Origin: Cellulomonas sp.
Lineage (GTDB): Bacteria > Actinomycetota > Actinomycetes > Actinomycetales > Cellulomonadaceae
DNA: 64,000 bases
Assembly: GCF_015234515.1 (NCBI RefSeq)
Contig: NZ_JADGMY010000017.1
Coordinates: 20,826 to 84,825, forward strand
Direction of reading: 5' to 3'
Shown piece after piece: positions 29,341 to 37,558 of the stretch. The stretch's first letter is position 1, and every line of letters begins with the position of its first letter. Position numbers and translations under genes: made by a program. Under the pieces are notes generated by a model, which did no database searches, was not told where the DNA came from, and worked only from the letters and a program-made list of their open reading frames with translations.

Positions 29341-30792
29341 TCAGGCGGTGCCCAGGCCCGTCGCCGGGCCGGGGACCGCGTCGGTGAGCGCGCCGTCCGG
29401 CCACCGCAGCCGGACACCCGGCCGCGCGGTGAGGACGCCGCACTCGGCGGACTGCGCGAGGGCGCCCGTCGCTGCGGGCATGCGCGACGTGCCGGGCGGG
29501 TCGGCGGTGAGCATCGCGAAGCCGGGGAAGCACGTGAGCCAGTCGCCCGTCGCCGCGCTCGCGGGCGCCGGCACACGCGCGACGTCGATGTCGGCACCCG
29601 TGCCCGACGCCTCGGCGAGCATCGCCGTCGTGCCCACGACCCCGGCCATCGACACGTCCTTCGCCGCGCGGGGGGAGGCCGTCGCGACGGTCGCGGCGAG
29701 GTGGCGCAGGTCCGCAGCGCCACGGGCCGACGTGGAGTCCCACTGCCGGCCCTCGAAGCCGCGGCGCCACCGGCCGGACACGTCGGCCGTCAGCGACAGC
29801 GCGTCGCCGGGCCGCCCGCCGCCGCCGGGCACCGGACGGGACGTGCGACCCAGGGCGGTGACGGACAGGGCGGCCGCCGTGCCGAGCTGCGTGTGGCCGC
29901 CCAGGACCGGGACGCCCCATGCCTGGGCGGCGCTGCGCACGCCGTTCATGACCCGGTGGGCGAACGACACCGTCGGTGCGGCCAGGGCGTCCAGCAGCCC
30001 GACCGGGCGCGCGCCCATCGCCGTGAGGTCGTTGACGTTGACGAGGACGGCGCACCAGCCCGCCCACTCCGGGTCGCGCTCGAGGAGCGCCGGCAGGATG
30101 GCGTCGCACGCGGCGACGAGGTCGGTGCCGGGCACGGGAGCACCGTCGTCCCCGCGGAACCCCGCGCCGCCGAGGGTGCCGCCCGGCAGCAGCGTCCCCG
30201 CGTCGTCGGCCAGCGCACCCAGCACCGACGCGAGGTCGGCCTTCGTGGCCCGGACGAGGTCGGCGACCCGGGTGACCGGCCAGCGCATCCGCACGTGCGG
30301 GGCGCCCTGCACGGTGCACGTGTCCCAGGCCTGCCACCCGAGGCGCTCGAAGAGCACGCGGTTGGGCGCCTGCACCGTGGCCTCGAACCGCAGGACACCG
30401 AGCTCGGCGGCGCGCACGCACGCGGCCCGGACCAGTGCCGCCCCGATCCCGCCGGCCCGGCGCGCCGTCCTGGCCACGACCAGCCGGCTGCCGGTCCACC
30501 AGCCCAGGTCGCGTCCCGCCGCGTCGAGCGCCTCGACCGCCGGGGACAGGCGCACCCCGCCCACGACGCGCCCGTCGCGGTCGACCGCGACGAGGACCTC
30601 CGTGCGCGGGTCCTCGTCGACGCGGTCGCGGTCGTGACCCGCGAAGAGCGCCTGCTCGTCGACGAAGACGTCGCGGCGCAGCGCCCGGTACTCCTCCACC
30701 TGCCGCGGTGACGCGGGCCGCACCGTCCACGGCGCCGGCACGACGACCGGGGCGGCGCCCGTGAGCGTCGGGACGTCGAGCACCTCAGCCAC
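29341..30792 (-). CDS. GNAT acetyltransferase-AIR synthase-like fusion, MSMEG_0567-like
   Basis: About 483 residues in two parts. Residues about 25-170 form a GNAT domain (EEYRALRRDVFVDEQ, acetyl-CoA loop RTARRAGGIGAALVRAA). Residues about 190-483 resemble AIR synthase/PurM-type ATP-binding proteins (VLVNVNDLTAMGARP, PVLGGHTQLG). In Synechocystis these are separate genes (sll0786, sll0787); a fused form is known in mycobacteria. GTG 30792 overlaps the end of the radical SAM gene; GTG 30783 is also possible. Confidence 0.87.
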   Translation of the reverse strand: MAEVLDVPTLTGAAPVVVPAPWTVRPASPRQVEEYRALRRDVFVDEQALFAGHDRDRVDEDPRTEVLVAVDRDGRVVGGVRLSPAVEALDAAGRDLGWWTGSRLVVARTARRAGGIGAALVRAACVRAAELGVLRFEATVQAPNRVLFERLGWQAWDTCTVQGAPHVRMRWPVTRVADLVRATKADLASVLGALADDAGTLLPGGTLGGAGFRGDDGAPVPGTDLVAACDAILPALLERDPEWAGWCAVLVNVNDLTAMGARPVGLLDALAAPTVSFAHRVMNGVRSAAQAWGVPVLGGHTQLGTAAALSVTALGRTSRPVPGGGGRPGDALSLTADVSGRWRRGFEGRQWDSTSARGAADLRHLAATVATASPRAAKDVSMAGVVGTTAMLAEASGTGADIDVARVPAPASAATGDWLTCFPGFAMLTADPPGTSRMPAATGALAQSAECGVLTARPGVRLRWPDGALTDAVPGPATGLGTA

Positions 30793-31852
30793 CCACCGCG
30801 GCGAGCGCGCTGCAGGCACCGCACGCCGCACAGCCGGCGGCCTGGTCCGAACCCCGCATGCCGGCGGCGCGCAGCAGGGACCCGACGCGCGCCGTCACGT
30901 CCGCGACCACCCCCCGGTGCGGCGCCGGCACCCTGTCGACGTCGGTCGCGAGCGTGCCCGCCAAGGGGCGGAACGGCACGACGAACGGGTAGACACCCAT
31001 CTCGACCAGCTCGGCCGCGGCGGCCACCATCTCGTCCGGGTCCTCACCCAGCCCGACGAGCAGGTACGTCGACACCTGGTTGCGTCCGAACACCCGCACG
31101 GCCTCGCGCCAGGCCGCGCGGTACTCGTCCAGGGGGACGGTCGACTTGCCCGGCATCCAGCGCCGACGGACCTCGTCGTCCATGGACTCCACGTGGATCC
31201 CGATGGACCGTGCGCCCGCGTCGTACAGGTCGGTGATGGTCCGCAGGTCGGCCGGCGGCTCGCACTGCACCTGGATCTCCAGCTCCGGCACCGCGTCCTT
31301 GACGGCCCGCACGCAGCGCGCCAGGTGCGTCGCGCCACGGTCCCGGCCGTTGGACGTCCCGGTGGTCATCACCATCTGCGACACCCCGTCGAGGTCCCGC
31401 GCCGCTCGGGCGACCTCCGCCAGGACGGCGGGCGTCTTCACGGCGATGGTGGTGCCGGCGGCGAGCGACGCCTCGATCGCGCAGAACCGGCACCGCTCGG
31501 CCTCGCCGTACCGGACGCACGTCTGGACCACGGTGGTCGCGAGGACGTCCCGACCGTGCAGCTTGGCGATCTTGTCGTACGACGTGCCGTCGGCCGTCGC
31601 GAGGTCGTAGAACCGGGGCCGCGCCACCGGCTGCACGTCCATGCCCAGGTCCGCGCCGTCGAGGGTCAGCCGGCCCCCGCGGACCACGTACGGGCTGGCC
31701 GGGTCCAGCGGGATGGCGGCCCCCGCACCGCCGATGACGAAGTGGCCGTCGTCGCTGGGGCCCGCACCTCCCGTGCGGCGGACGGGTGCGTCGCTGCGGA
31801 CGCCCAGGATCGCGAGGTCCACACGGGTCGTGAGCTGGTCGGTCGGCGGCAT
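30785..31852 (-). CDS. Radical SAM protein, MSMEG_0568-like
   Basis: A 355-residue radical SAM enzyme, the first gene of the Nit1C-type cluster. The cluster-binding cysteines are in TCVRYGEAERCRFCAIE (C-X8-C-X2-C, wider than the canonical CX3CX2C but characteristic of this family). SNGRDRG and an IHVESMDDEVRRRWMPGK segment follow. The C-terminus carries extra cysteines (GCAACGAC), possibly an auxiliary site. Its reaction is unknown. ATG 31852; upstream spacing and promoter are unclear. Confidence 0.88.
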   Translation of the reverse strand: MPPTDQLTTRVDLAILGVRSDAPVRRTGGAGPSDDGHFVIGGAGAAIPLDPASPYVVRGGRLTLDGADLGMDVQPVARPRFYDLATADGTSYDKIAKLHGRDVLATTVVQTCVRYGEAERCRFCAIEASLAAGTTIAVKTPAVLAEVARAARDLDGVSQMVMTTGTSNGRDRGATHLARCVRAVKDAVPELEIQVQCEPPADLRTITDLYDAGARSIGIHVESMDDEVRRRWMPGKSTVPLDEYRAAWREAVRVFGRNQVSTYLLVGLGEDPDEMVAAAAELVEMGVYPFVVPFRPLAGTLATDVDRVPAPHRGVVADVTARVGSLLRAAGMRGSDQAAGCAACGACSALAAVGG

Positions 31853-32043
31853 GCCACCAGTGAAGGGGGTGGTTCTTTCGGTGTGGTTTCCGTCGGAATA
31901 CGTTCGTTCGGATGTTCCGTTGCCGCCGTGTTTCGTCGTGCGGGTGACGCCATCTGCGGCGCAGCCGTCGTCGCCGCTCGCCGGCCGCGGTCGTCCTCGG
32001 TCCCCGGTTGCGAGCCGACGGCCGCCGGACCAGCCTCGGGGAG

Positions 32044-32913
32044 ATGGAGCCCGGCAGCCGCGCGACGCTGCGCGTCCTGACGTTCAACGTCCTCGCCCCC
32101 GCGAACCCCGACTGGGCGCGGCGCGCGGACCTCGTCGTCCGCACGGTGCGCGGGCTCGCCCCCGACGTCGCGGCGTTCCAGGAGGTCCCCGTCGGTGACG
32201 ACGGTGCGTTCCTGCGTGCGCTGATGGGGGACGACGTCCACGTGGCCGTGCACCGGTCGCCGGACGAGCACGGTGTGGGCGCCGCCCTGGTGTCGCGGTG
32301 GCCGCTGCGGGACGTCGAGCACGTCGACCAGGTCGTCACGCGGCGACCCGGGCTGCTGCCGTGGCTGGGGAGCGTCGTGGCCGACGTCGACACCCCGCTC
32401 GGCACCGTGACGGTCGCGCACCACAAGCCGACCTGGGAGCTCGACCGCGAGGGCGAGCGGGTGCGGCAGGCCGTCCGCCTCGTGGACGCGCTCGCACGTC
32501 GCCCACCGACCGTGGCGAGGGTCGTCCTCGGCGACCTCGACGCGACGCCCGACGCGACGAGCCTGCGGTTCCTGCGCGGGCGCGAGCCGGTCGAGGGCCG
32601 CAGCACGTTCCACCAGGACTGCTGGGAGACGGTGCACGGAGACGTGCCCGGGCACACGTTCGCCCCCACGAACCCGCTGGTCGCCGACGGGCAGATGGCG
32701 ACGGTCCTGCCGCGGCGCATCGACCACGTCCTGGTGGGCGGGGGAGCGTTCGGCCCGGCGCTCGACGTCGTCGACTGCCGCCGTGTCCTCGACCGACCGG
32801 TGGCAGGGGCCTGGGCCAGCGACCACGCCGGCGTCCTGGCCGACCTCGCACTCCCTACGCACGCTCCCGGTGCGTGGCACGCCCCAGCGGACGACCCGAG
32901 CAGGAGGGCATGA
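32044..32913 (+). CDS. Endonuclease/exonuclease/phosphatase family protein
   Basis: Metal-dependent EEP-fold hydrolase of about 289 residues acting on an unknown phosphodiester (nucleic acid or lipid headgroup). It shows TFNVLAPANPDW (Asn), FQEVPVGDD (catalytic Glu), GDLDATPDA (Asp, in place of the common GDFN) and WASDHAGVLADL (catalytic Asp-His). ATG 32044 is taken; a TTG at 32008 would add 12 residues. No signal peptide. It diverges from the Nit1C-type cluster. Confidence 0.85.
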   Translation: MEPGSRATLRVLTFNVLAPANPDWARRADLVVRTVRGLAPDVAAFQEVPVGDDGAFLRALMGDDVHVAVHRSPDEHGVGAALVSRWPLRDVEHVDQVVTRRPGLLPWLGSVVADVDTPLGTVTVAHHKPTWELDREGERVRQAVRLVDALARRPPTVARVVLGDLDATPDATSLRFLRGREPVEGRSTFHQDCWETVHGDVPGHTFAPTNPLVADGQMATVLPRRIDHVLVGGGAFGPALDVVDCRRVLDRPVAGAWASDHAGVLADLALPTHAPGAWHAPADDPSRRA

Positions 32914-32993
32914 GCCCGCAGCGCCGCGGCGAGCACCACGGTGCCGCCCCGCAGCCGAGGTCACCGGATGCCGGATACGGCCCGGAGGAGCAG

Positions 32994-33009
32994 TGTGGGA
33001 CGTCTCACA
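32994..33009. promoter_or_regulatory. CRP/FNR-type box upstream of manganese catalase
   Basis: TGTGG-GACGTC-TCACA differs by one base from the CRP-family consensus TGTGA-N6-TCACA. It is embedded in a larger dyad, CAGTGTG and CACACTG arms around the self-complementary GACGTC (32991-33012). It ends 25 bases before the catalase ATG, so a regulator bound there would probably overlap the promoter or start of the transcript and could repress. Confidence 0.55.
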
Positions 33010-33033
33010 CTGCGACATCGCGAAGGGGCAGCC

Positions 33034-33987
33034 ATGTACCTGCACGTCCAGCGCCTGATCAACGAGATCGTCCCCGACGAGCCGGACCCGGCCGCCGCCA
33101 ACGCGCTCCAGGAGGGCCTGGGCGGGCAGTTCGGCGAGATGCGGACGATGATGCAGTACCTGTTCCAGAGCATCAACTTCCGTGGACCTGCCGGTAAGCC
33201 CTACCGCGACCTGCTGCAGGGGATCGGCACGGAGGAGATCAGCCACGTGGAGCTGATCGGCACGACCATCGCCCGGCTGCTCGACGGCTCGCCCCGCTAC
33301 CAGGGCAAGAAGACGGACCCGCTCGACACTCCCGGCGCCGGCGGGGACACGCCCCTGAGCACGGCTCTGGACCAGAGCAACATCCACCACTACCTGGTCG
33401 CCTCGCAGGGCGCCCTGCCGGTGGACGCCGCGGGCAACCCCTGGAGCGGGTCCTACGTCTACAACTCCGGCAACCTCGTCCTGGACCTGCTGTACAACCT
33501 CATGCTCGAGTCCACCGGCCGGCTGCAGAAGTGCCGCATCTACGAGATGACGGACAACAAGACCGCCCGCTCGACGATCTCCTACCTCATCGTGCGCGAC
33601 CAGGCGCACGAGAACGCGTACGCCCGAGCCCTGGAGACCCTCGGCGTCGACTGGGCCAAGGTCCTGCCGATCCCGAAGACGAGCGCCGAGAGGTTCCCCG
33701 AGGTCAAGAAGCTCCTGGACCTCGGGCTGCAGAGCAAGCAGTACTCCTTCGACCTCACGGCCGCGTCCGAGGCGGGCAAGATCTTCCAGGGCATGTCCCC
33801 GTCGAAGGACGGCACGCAGCTCGACGCGAGCGAGCAGGCCCCGGCCGGTGTGCCGATCACCATCGCGGAGGAGCGCTACGAGGAGTTCTCGCCGGGGCTC
33901 GACCCCGAGCTCCTCTCGCTCATCCAGGCGACCGCGGACCTCGAGATGGCGGAGGTGCAGCCGCTCTACGGCCCCGTTGCGCCGTAG
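33034..33987 (+). CDS. Manganese catalase
   Basis: Non-heme ferritin-like dimanganese catalase, detoxifying hydrogen peroxide. The 317-residue protein begins MYLHVQRLINEIVPDEPDP and has metal-ligand helices with Glu/His pairs: GGQFGEMRTMMQYLFQS, GTEEISHVELI, and RDQAHENAYARAL. ATG 33034 has AAGGGG upstream. The CRP-like dyad just before it suggests regulation by carbon or redox status. A near-identical 33-base piece of its sequence occurs at 39226-39258. Confidence 0.93.
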   Translation: MYLHVQRLINEIVPDEPDPAAANALQEGLGGQFGEMRTMMQYLFQSINFRGPAGKPYRDLLQGIGTEEISHVELIGTTIARLLDGSPRYQGKKTDPLDTPGAGGDTPLSTALDQSNIHHYLVASQGALPVDAAGNPWSGSYVYNSGNLVLDLLYNLMLESTGRLQKCRIYEMTDNKTARSTISYLIVRDQAHENAYARALETLGVDWAKVLPIPKTSAERFPEVKKLLDLGLQSKQYSFDLTAASEAGKIFQGMSPSKDGTQLDASEQAPAGVPITIAEERYEEFSPGLDPELLSLIQATADLEMAEVQPLYGPVAP

Positions 33988-34023
33988 CCGAGCTGCCGCG
34001 GGGCGCAGTGACGTCCGCCGGTG

Positions 34024-34057
34024 CGACGACCGGTCCGGAACTCCGGACCGGTCGTCG
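34024..34057. terminator. Hairpin after manganese catalase
   Basis: A perfect 15-bp stem (CGACGACCGGTCCGG / CCGGACCGGTCGTCG) with a 4-base AACT loop, 37 bases after the catalase stop. Confidence 0.75.
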
Positions 34058-34161
34058 CCTCTGTCTCGTCACGCGATGAGTTCCGGCCACGCCCGGTGTC
34101 TGTAGTGGGGACGCCAGGGCGCCGGACCGCGGTGCCCGCCACACCCGCCCGCGGAGAGACC

Positions 34162-34941
34162 ATGACCACCACGCACGAACCCCCGACCTCCTTGCCCGGC
34201 CGCCCGCCCGTCGTCGACCCGGCCACCTGGCAGGCGGCCCGCGACGCGCTGCTCATCCGCGAGAAGGCGCACACCCGCGCCGGCGACGCGCTCGCGGCCG
34301 AGCGGCGGCGCCTGCCGATGGTGGAGCTCGACGGGAGCGTCGAGGTCGTCGGCGCCGACGGCCCCGTCCCGTTCGTCGAGCTGTTCGGCGACCACGACGA
34401 GCTGCTCGTGTACCAGCACATGTGGCACGACGGCGCACCGCACCAGGGGCAGTGCGAGGGCTGCACCGTCTCCGCGTGGCACCTCAGGGACGCCGTCTAC
34501 CTCGACGCGCGGGGCGTCTCCTTCGCGATCCTCACGACAGGACCGTGGGAGGAGGTCGCGCCGTACCTGGAGTTCATGGGGTACACGCAGCCCTGGTACT
34601 CCGTGCGCGGCCTCGACGAGCCGATCGGCGGGGACATGGGTTCTTTCGCGTGCTTCCTGCGCGACGGCGACCGCGTGTTCCTCACGTACTCGACGACGGG
34701 CCGGGGCGTCGAGCAGGCGGCGGGGTCGTTCAGCCTGCTCGACCTGACGCCCTACGGACGACGCGAGGCGTGGCAGGACGTGCCGGACGGCTGGCCCGAG
34801 GGCAACGAGCCGTGCTGGTACTGGCGCACCGACGTGGACGGGCACGCGACGTGGGGTCCCACCGGCCGTCCGGTCCCGCAGTGGACCCGGCCGGGCGCGA
34901 CCGCAGCCGACACGTTGGGCAGGCACGGCCACCACCACTGA
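34162..34941 (+). CDS. DUF899 thioredoxin-like family protein
   Basis: A 259-residue DUF899 protein, a family with a thioredoxin-like fold and no established reaction. The block HMWHDGAPHQGQCEGC with a CEGC pair and the MGYTQPWYSVRG segment are typical. ATG 34162 has GGAGAG five bases upstream. The histidine-rich C-terminus (GRHGHHH) could bind metal but is not a family feature I know. Neighbouring catalase suggests a stress setting, without proof. Confidence 0.85.
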   Translation: MTTTHEPPTSLPGRPPVVDPATWQAARDALLIREKAHTRAGDALAAERRRLPMVELDGSVEVVGADGPVPFVELFGDHDELLVYQHMWHDGAPHQGQCEGCTVSAWHLRDAVYLDARGVSFAILTTGPWEEVAPYLEFMGYTQPWYSVRGLDEPIGGDMGSFACFLRDGDRVFLTYSTTGRGVEQAAGSFSLLDLTPYGRREAWQDVPDGWPEGNEPCWYWRTDVDGHATWGPTGRPVPQWTRPGATAADTLGRHGHHH

Positions 34942-34962
34942 CGCGCGACGTGCGCAGGGCAT

Positions 34963-35136
34963 CTACCGGTCGCACTCGCAGACGAGGTTGAGCTCGACGA
35001 CCTCCTCGCCGGGCTGCGCCCAGGCCGCCGCCTCGGCCCGGTCCGCGAACCGGCGTCCCGCCAGCCGCCCGTTCGCCAGGAGCACGGCGACCTGGATCTG
35101 CTCGCGTGGGTCGTCGGGATCGACCACCGTGACCAC
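34963..35136 (-). CDS. Small hypothetical protein
   Basis: Unrecognised protein of 54-57 residues, ending VVELNLVCECDR, with a CEC motif. The frame could start at GTG 35199, 35136 or 35127. GAGGTGG lies eight bases before GTG 35127, which makes that start likely; 35136 is given as a compromise. Composition (DPDDPREQIQVAVLL, FADRAEAAAWAQPGEE) looks like a real small domain. Confidence 0.5.
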   Translation of the reverse strand: MVTVVDPDDPREQIQVAVLLANGRLAGRRFADRAEAAAWAQPGEEVVELNLVCECDR

Positions 35137-35267
35137 CTCGATCGTTCGTCGTGCTCCAGTATGCGTCGCGTCGTTGCCGCCGTCGCCTGGCGGGCGCACG
35201 CTGGGACTGTCGTCGACGATGCGTCACGGCGCTGTGAGGCCGTCGTGCGCACCGGGAGGTCCCGCGC

Positions 35268-35939
35268 ATGCCCGACACGGCCAGGCGCTACCCCGACCGC
35301 GCCGCTGCCGGGCGTGACCTCGCGCGTCATCTCGCCGCCTACGCCCGCGACGCGCGGGTCCTCGTCCTCGCGCTGCCGCGCGGCGGGGTGCCGGTCGCGG
35401 CCCCGGTCGCCGCGGCGCTCGGCGCACCGCTGGACGTCGTCGTCGTCCGCAAGCTCGGACTCCCCGGATATCCCGAGGTCGCGATGGGTGCCATCGCCGG
35501 GATCGGCGACGCGGTCGAGCTGGTGCACGAGCACCGGGTCCAGGCGCAGGCACGTGTCACGGCGGACGACTTGGACCGCGTGCGCCGCCGGGAGCTCGTC
35601 GAGCTGCGCCGCCGCGAGGCCGCGTACCGCGGCGGGCGCCCTGCGCCGGACGTCCGCGGTCGCGTCGTGGTGCTCGTGGACGACGGGCTGGCGACCGGCG
35701 CGACCATGCGCGCCGCCGTCTCGGCTGTCCGCAGCCACGCTCCGGCGCACGTCGTCGTGGCAGTGCCGGTCGGATCCGCCGACGCGTGCGCGGCCCTGGC
35801 GCGCGAGGCCGACGAGGTCGTGTGCGTGCGGCGGCCGACGCCGTTCCGGGCCGTGGGCCAGGCGTACGTCGACTTCGACCCGCCCACCGACGACGAGGTG
35901 CGGGCGCTGCTCGTAACCGGGGGAGGGAGGCCCCGCTGA
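35268..35939 (+). CDS. Phosphoribosyltransferase family protein
   Basis: Type I phosphoribosyltransferase fold, 223 residues. The PRPP-binding loop VVLVDDGLATGATMRAAV is intact, and LALPRGGVPVAAPVA forms the pyrophosphate loop. The family resembles stress-linked putative phosphoribosyltransferases seen near universal stress or dormancy genes in actinobacteria; the base used is unknown. ATG 35268 follows GGGAGG. Confidence 0.85.
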   Translation: MPDTARRYPDRAAAGRDLARHLAAYARDARVLVLALPRGGVPVAAPVAAALGAPLDVVVVRKLGLPGYPEVAMGAIAGIGDAVELVHEHRVQAQARVTADDLDRVRRRELVELRRREAAYRGGRPAPDVRGRVVVLVDDGLATGATMRAAVSAVRSHAPAHVVVAVPVGSADACAALAREADEVVCVRRPTPFRAVGQAYVDFDPPTDDEVRALLVTGGGRPR

Positions 35940-36084
35940 CGTCGCCCACGCGGCTGCCGCCCGGGCCATCGTCAACGAGGAACCCACCTGGTGGTGGAAC
36001 ACGCTGTCCTACGTGACTGACGAGGTCCGCGGCGGCGCCTGGCCGAGCACTTCGGTGGCTGTGTAGATGTGAACGAACACCGGA

Positions 36085-36149
36085 TGTCGATGAGTTCTGA
36101 CACTGGTAGGAGTCGCTTCGGGTGCCTGGTGTCGATGAGAGCTGGCACC
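36085..36149. repeat. Two imperfect copies of a 20-bp repeat
   Basis: TGTCGATGAGTTCTGACACT (36085) and TGTCGATGAGAGCTGGCACC (36130) share the pattern TGTCGATGAG-N2-CTG-N-CAC, spaced 45 bases apart. Each also has a short internal dyad (TGTC/GACA or GGTGTC/GGCACC). They lie in non-coding sequence beside a broken gene, as expected for remains of a mobile element end or a regulator binding pair; I cannot tell which. Confidence 0.4.
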
Positions 36150-36170
36150 CCTTGGAGGAGGTTCAGGCGG

Positions 36171-36489
36171 GTGTGAGTGCGGCCCGGAGACGACGATGAC
36201 CCTGTCGTTGCAAGCCGAGAACGCCTTCACGCCGATTGCGGCGTCGACCAAGGCGTCGACGGCAACCGCGTCGATCCCGCGCAGCGTGTCGCCGGCCAGC
36301 TCCGGGCCACCCTCACCGCGGCTGCGGGCGGTCACACGTCGACGCAGCTGCTCACGTCCTGCCCGCAGCCGGACGACGAGCAGCGGCGTCGCCCCCAGGG
36401 CCCGTCGGTAGCGCTCGACGGACGCGGCGGACTCGACGTGCCCCTGTGTGTCGGTGAGCGCTGCGGCGAAGGACTGCCGGGCGGCACGC
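36171..36489 (-). pseudogene. Remnant of a nucleotide-kinase-like ATPase
   Basis: About 106 codons in one minus-strand frame read as a plausible protein fragment (SVERYRRALGATPLLVVRLRAG, REQLRRRVTARSRGEGGPELAG), resembling the C-terminal part of P-loop kinase-like proteins with a lid region. There is no P-loop, start codon or upstream domain: where these should be, the membrane protein gene 36518-37486 occupies the other frame. I read it as a decayed 3' end truncated by rearrangement. The rest of 35940-36517 holds no gene I can support. Confidence 0.4.
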
Positions 36490-36517
36490 AGGTGGGGGCG
36501 TCCTCGGAGGTGGGGTG

Positions 36518-37486
36518 TCAGGAGCTCGTGCGTGCGCGGGCCGTGTGCCGGGCCTTCCGTGCGGCCAGTGCGAGCAGTGCTGCGCCGGTCGCCGCCCAGA
36601 CGACCAGTCCGAGCAGAGGCCTGGTGACGCTGGTGGTGTGGAGGTAGGCGCTGGCGCGTGCGGTGTCGATGAACTGGCCCAGAGGCAGGACGCTGTGGAG
36701 CCAGTGGAGGGCGGGTGGGAGCATGTCGGCGTTGACGGTGGCGCCGGAGGTGGGGATGCCGAGGATGAGGACGAAGGTCATCGCAGCGGGCATGAAGTAC
36801 TGGCGCAGGCTGAGGGCTGCGGCGGTGGTGAGCCACCCGATCGCCTGGGTGAGGATGAAGCCATAGAGAACCAGCCTCGGGTCGGCGGGGATCGCGTCCA
36901 GCGTGGTGGCGACGAGGTAGGCGAACACCGAGGCGAACGCGCCGGTGGCGGCGATGGTGATGACTTTGTTGCGGACCCGCCAGGGGCCCAGCTGGAGCAG
37001 CACGATGGACGTGATGAGGCCGACCAGCAGCAGCGGCAGGGCGTAGAAGAACAGGCTGACGCCGCTGATGTCTCCGGCAGCGGTCGGGACGAGGTCGACG
37101 ACGCGCGTGTTCCCGGGGGTGAGGTCGGGGGCGATCTGGGTGAGGAAGTCCGCGCGGGTCGGGCTGGCGGCGGAGGCGACGTAGACGGTGTCGCCGTCGA
37201 TCGCCGCGGCTGCGCGCCCCTCGGCAACGGCTGCGCGGGCCTCCGCTGCGCTTGCCTGGGGAGTAAGGGTGAACGCGTCGGTTCCGAAGCGGGGCTCGAG
37301 GGCGGTGATCGTGGTGCGGGTCGTGTCGCTGTCGGGTCCTTCGGCGACGGCGATCTGCACGTGGTGGGGTGCGGGGTGGTGGAAGGCGAGCAGCCCGGAC
37401 ACGCTGAAGGCGGCGGCGAAGAAGAACGGGAACCACAGCATCGACACGAGGCGACGCATGGTGGGGCGAGGGTGCGCGGAAGTCAC
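36518..37486 (-). CDS. ABC-2/YhgE-like membrane protein
   Basis: About 322 residues: one N-terminal membrane helix (LVSMLWFPFFFAAAFSVSGLL), an extracytoplasmic domain of about 130 residues, then five helices (such as FFYALPLLLVGLITSIVLLQ). This topology fits ABC-2 type permeases and YhgE/Pip-like proteins. No ATPase gene is next to it, so export by itself is unproven. GTG 37486 has GGAG upstream; GTG 37501 and ATG 37459 are alternatives. It lies downstream of the isochorismatase gene but beyond a terminator. Confidence 0.78.
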   Translation of the reverse strand: MTSAHPRPTMRRLVSMLWFPFFFAAAFSVSGLLAFHHPAPHHVQIAVAEGPDSDTTRTTITALEPRFGTDAFTLTPQASAAEARAAVAEGRAAAAIDGDTVYVASAASPTRADFLTQIAPDLTPGNTRVVDLVPTAAGDISGVSLFFYALPLLLVGLITSIVLLQLGPWRVRNKVITIAATGAFASVFAYLVATTLDAIPADPRLVLYGFILTQAIGWLTTAAALSLRQYFMPAAMTFVLILGIPTSGATVNADMLPPALHWLHSVLPLGQFIDTARASAYLHTTSVTRPLLGLVVWAATGAALLALAARKARHTARARTSS

Positions 37487-37513
37487 GGTGCTCCGAATCA
37501 CGAGATCACAGGG

Positions 37514-37548
37514 GCCGGTCCCGCACCCGAGTGGGGTGCAGGACCGGC
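37514..37548 (-). terminator. Terminator after the isochorismatase-family gene
   Basis: Stem GCCGGTCC-C-GCACCC paired with GGGTGC-A-GGACCGGC (14 pairs with one C/A mismatch) around a 5-base loop, 11 bases past the stop of the gene at 37559. Confidence 0.7.
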
Positions 37549-37558
37549 GTGGGGGGTG

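Noticed and set aside
31886-31901. GlnR-like box upstream of the Nit1C-type cluster (minus strand GTATT-N6-GAAAC)
   Set aside because: Only the second half fits the GlnR consensus; the first half matches two of four fixed bases and no second pair follows, so it is not strong enough to annotate despite the attractive context.
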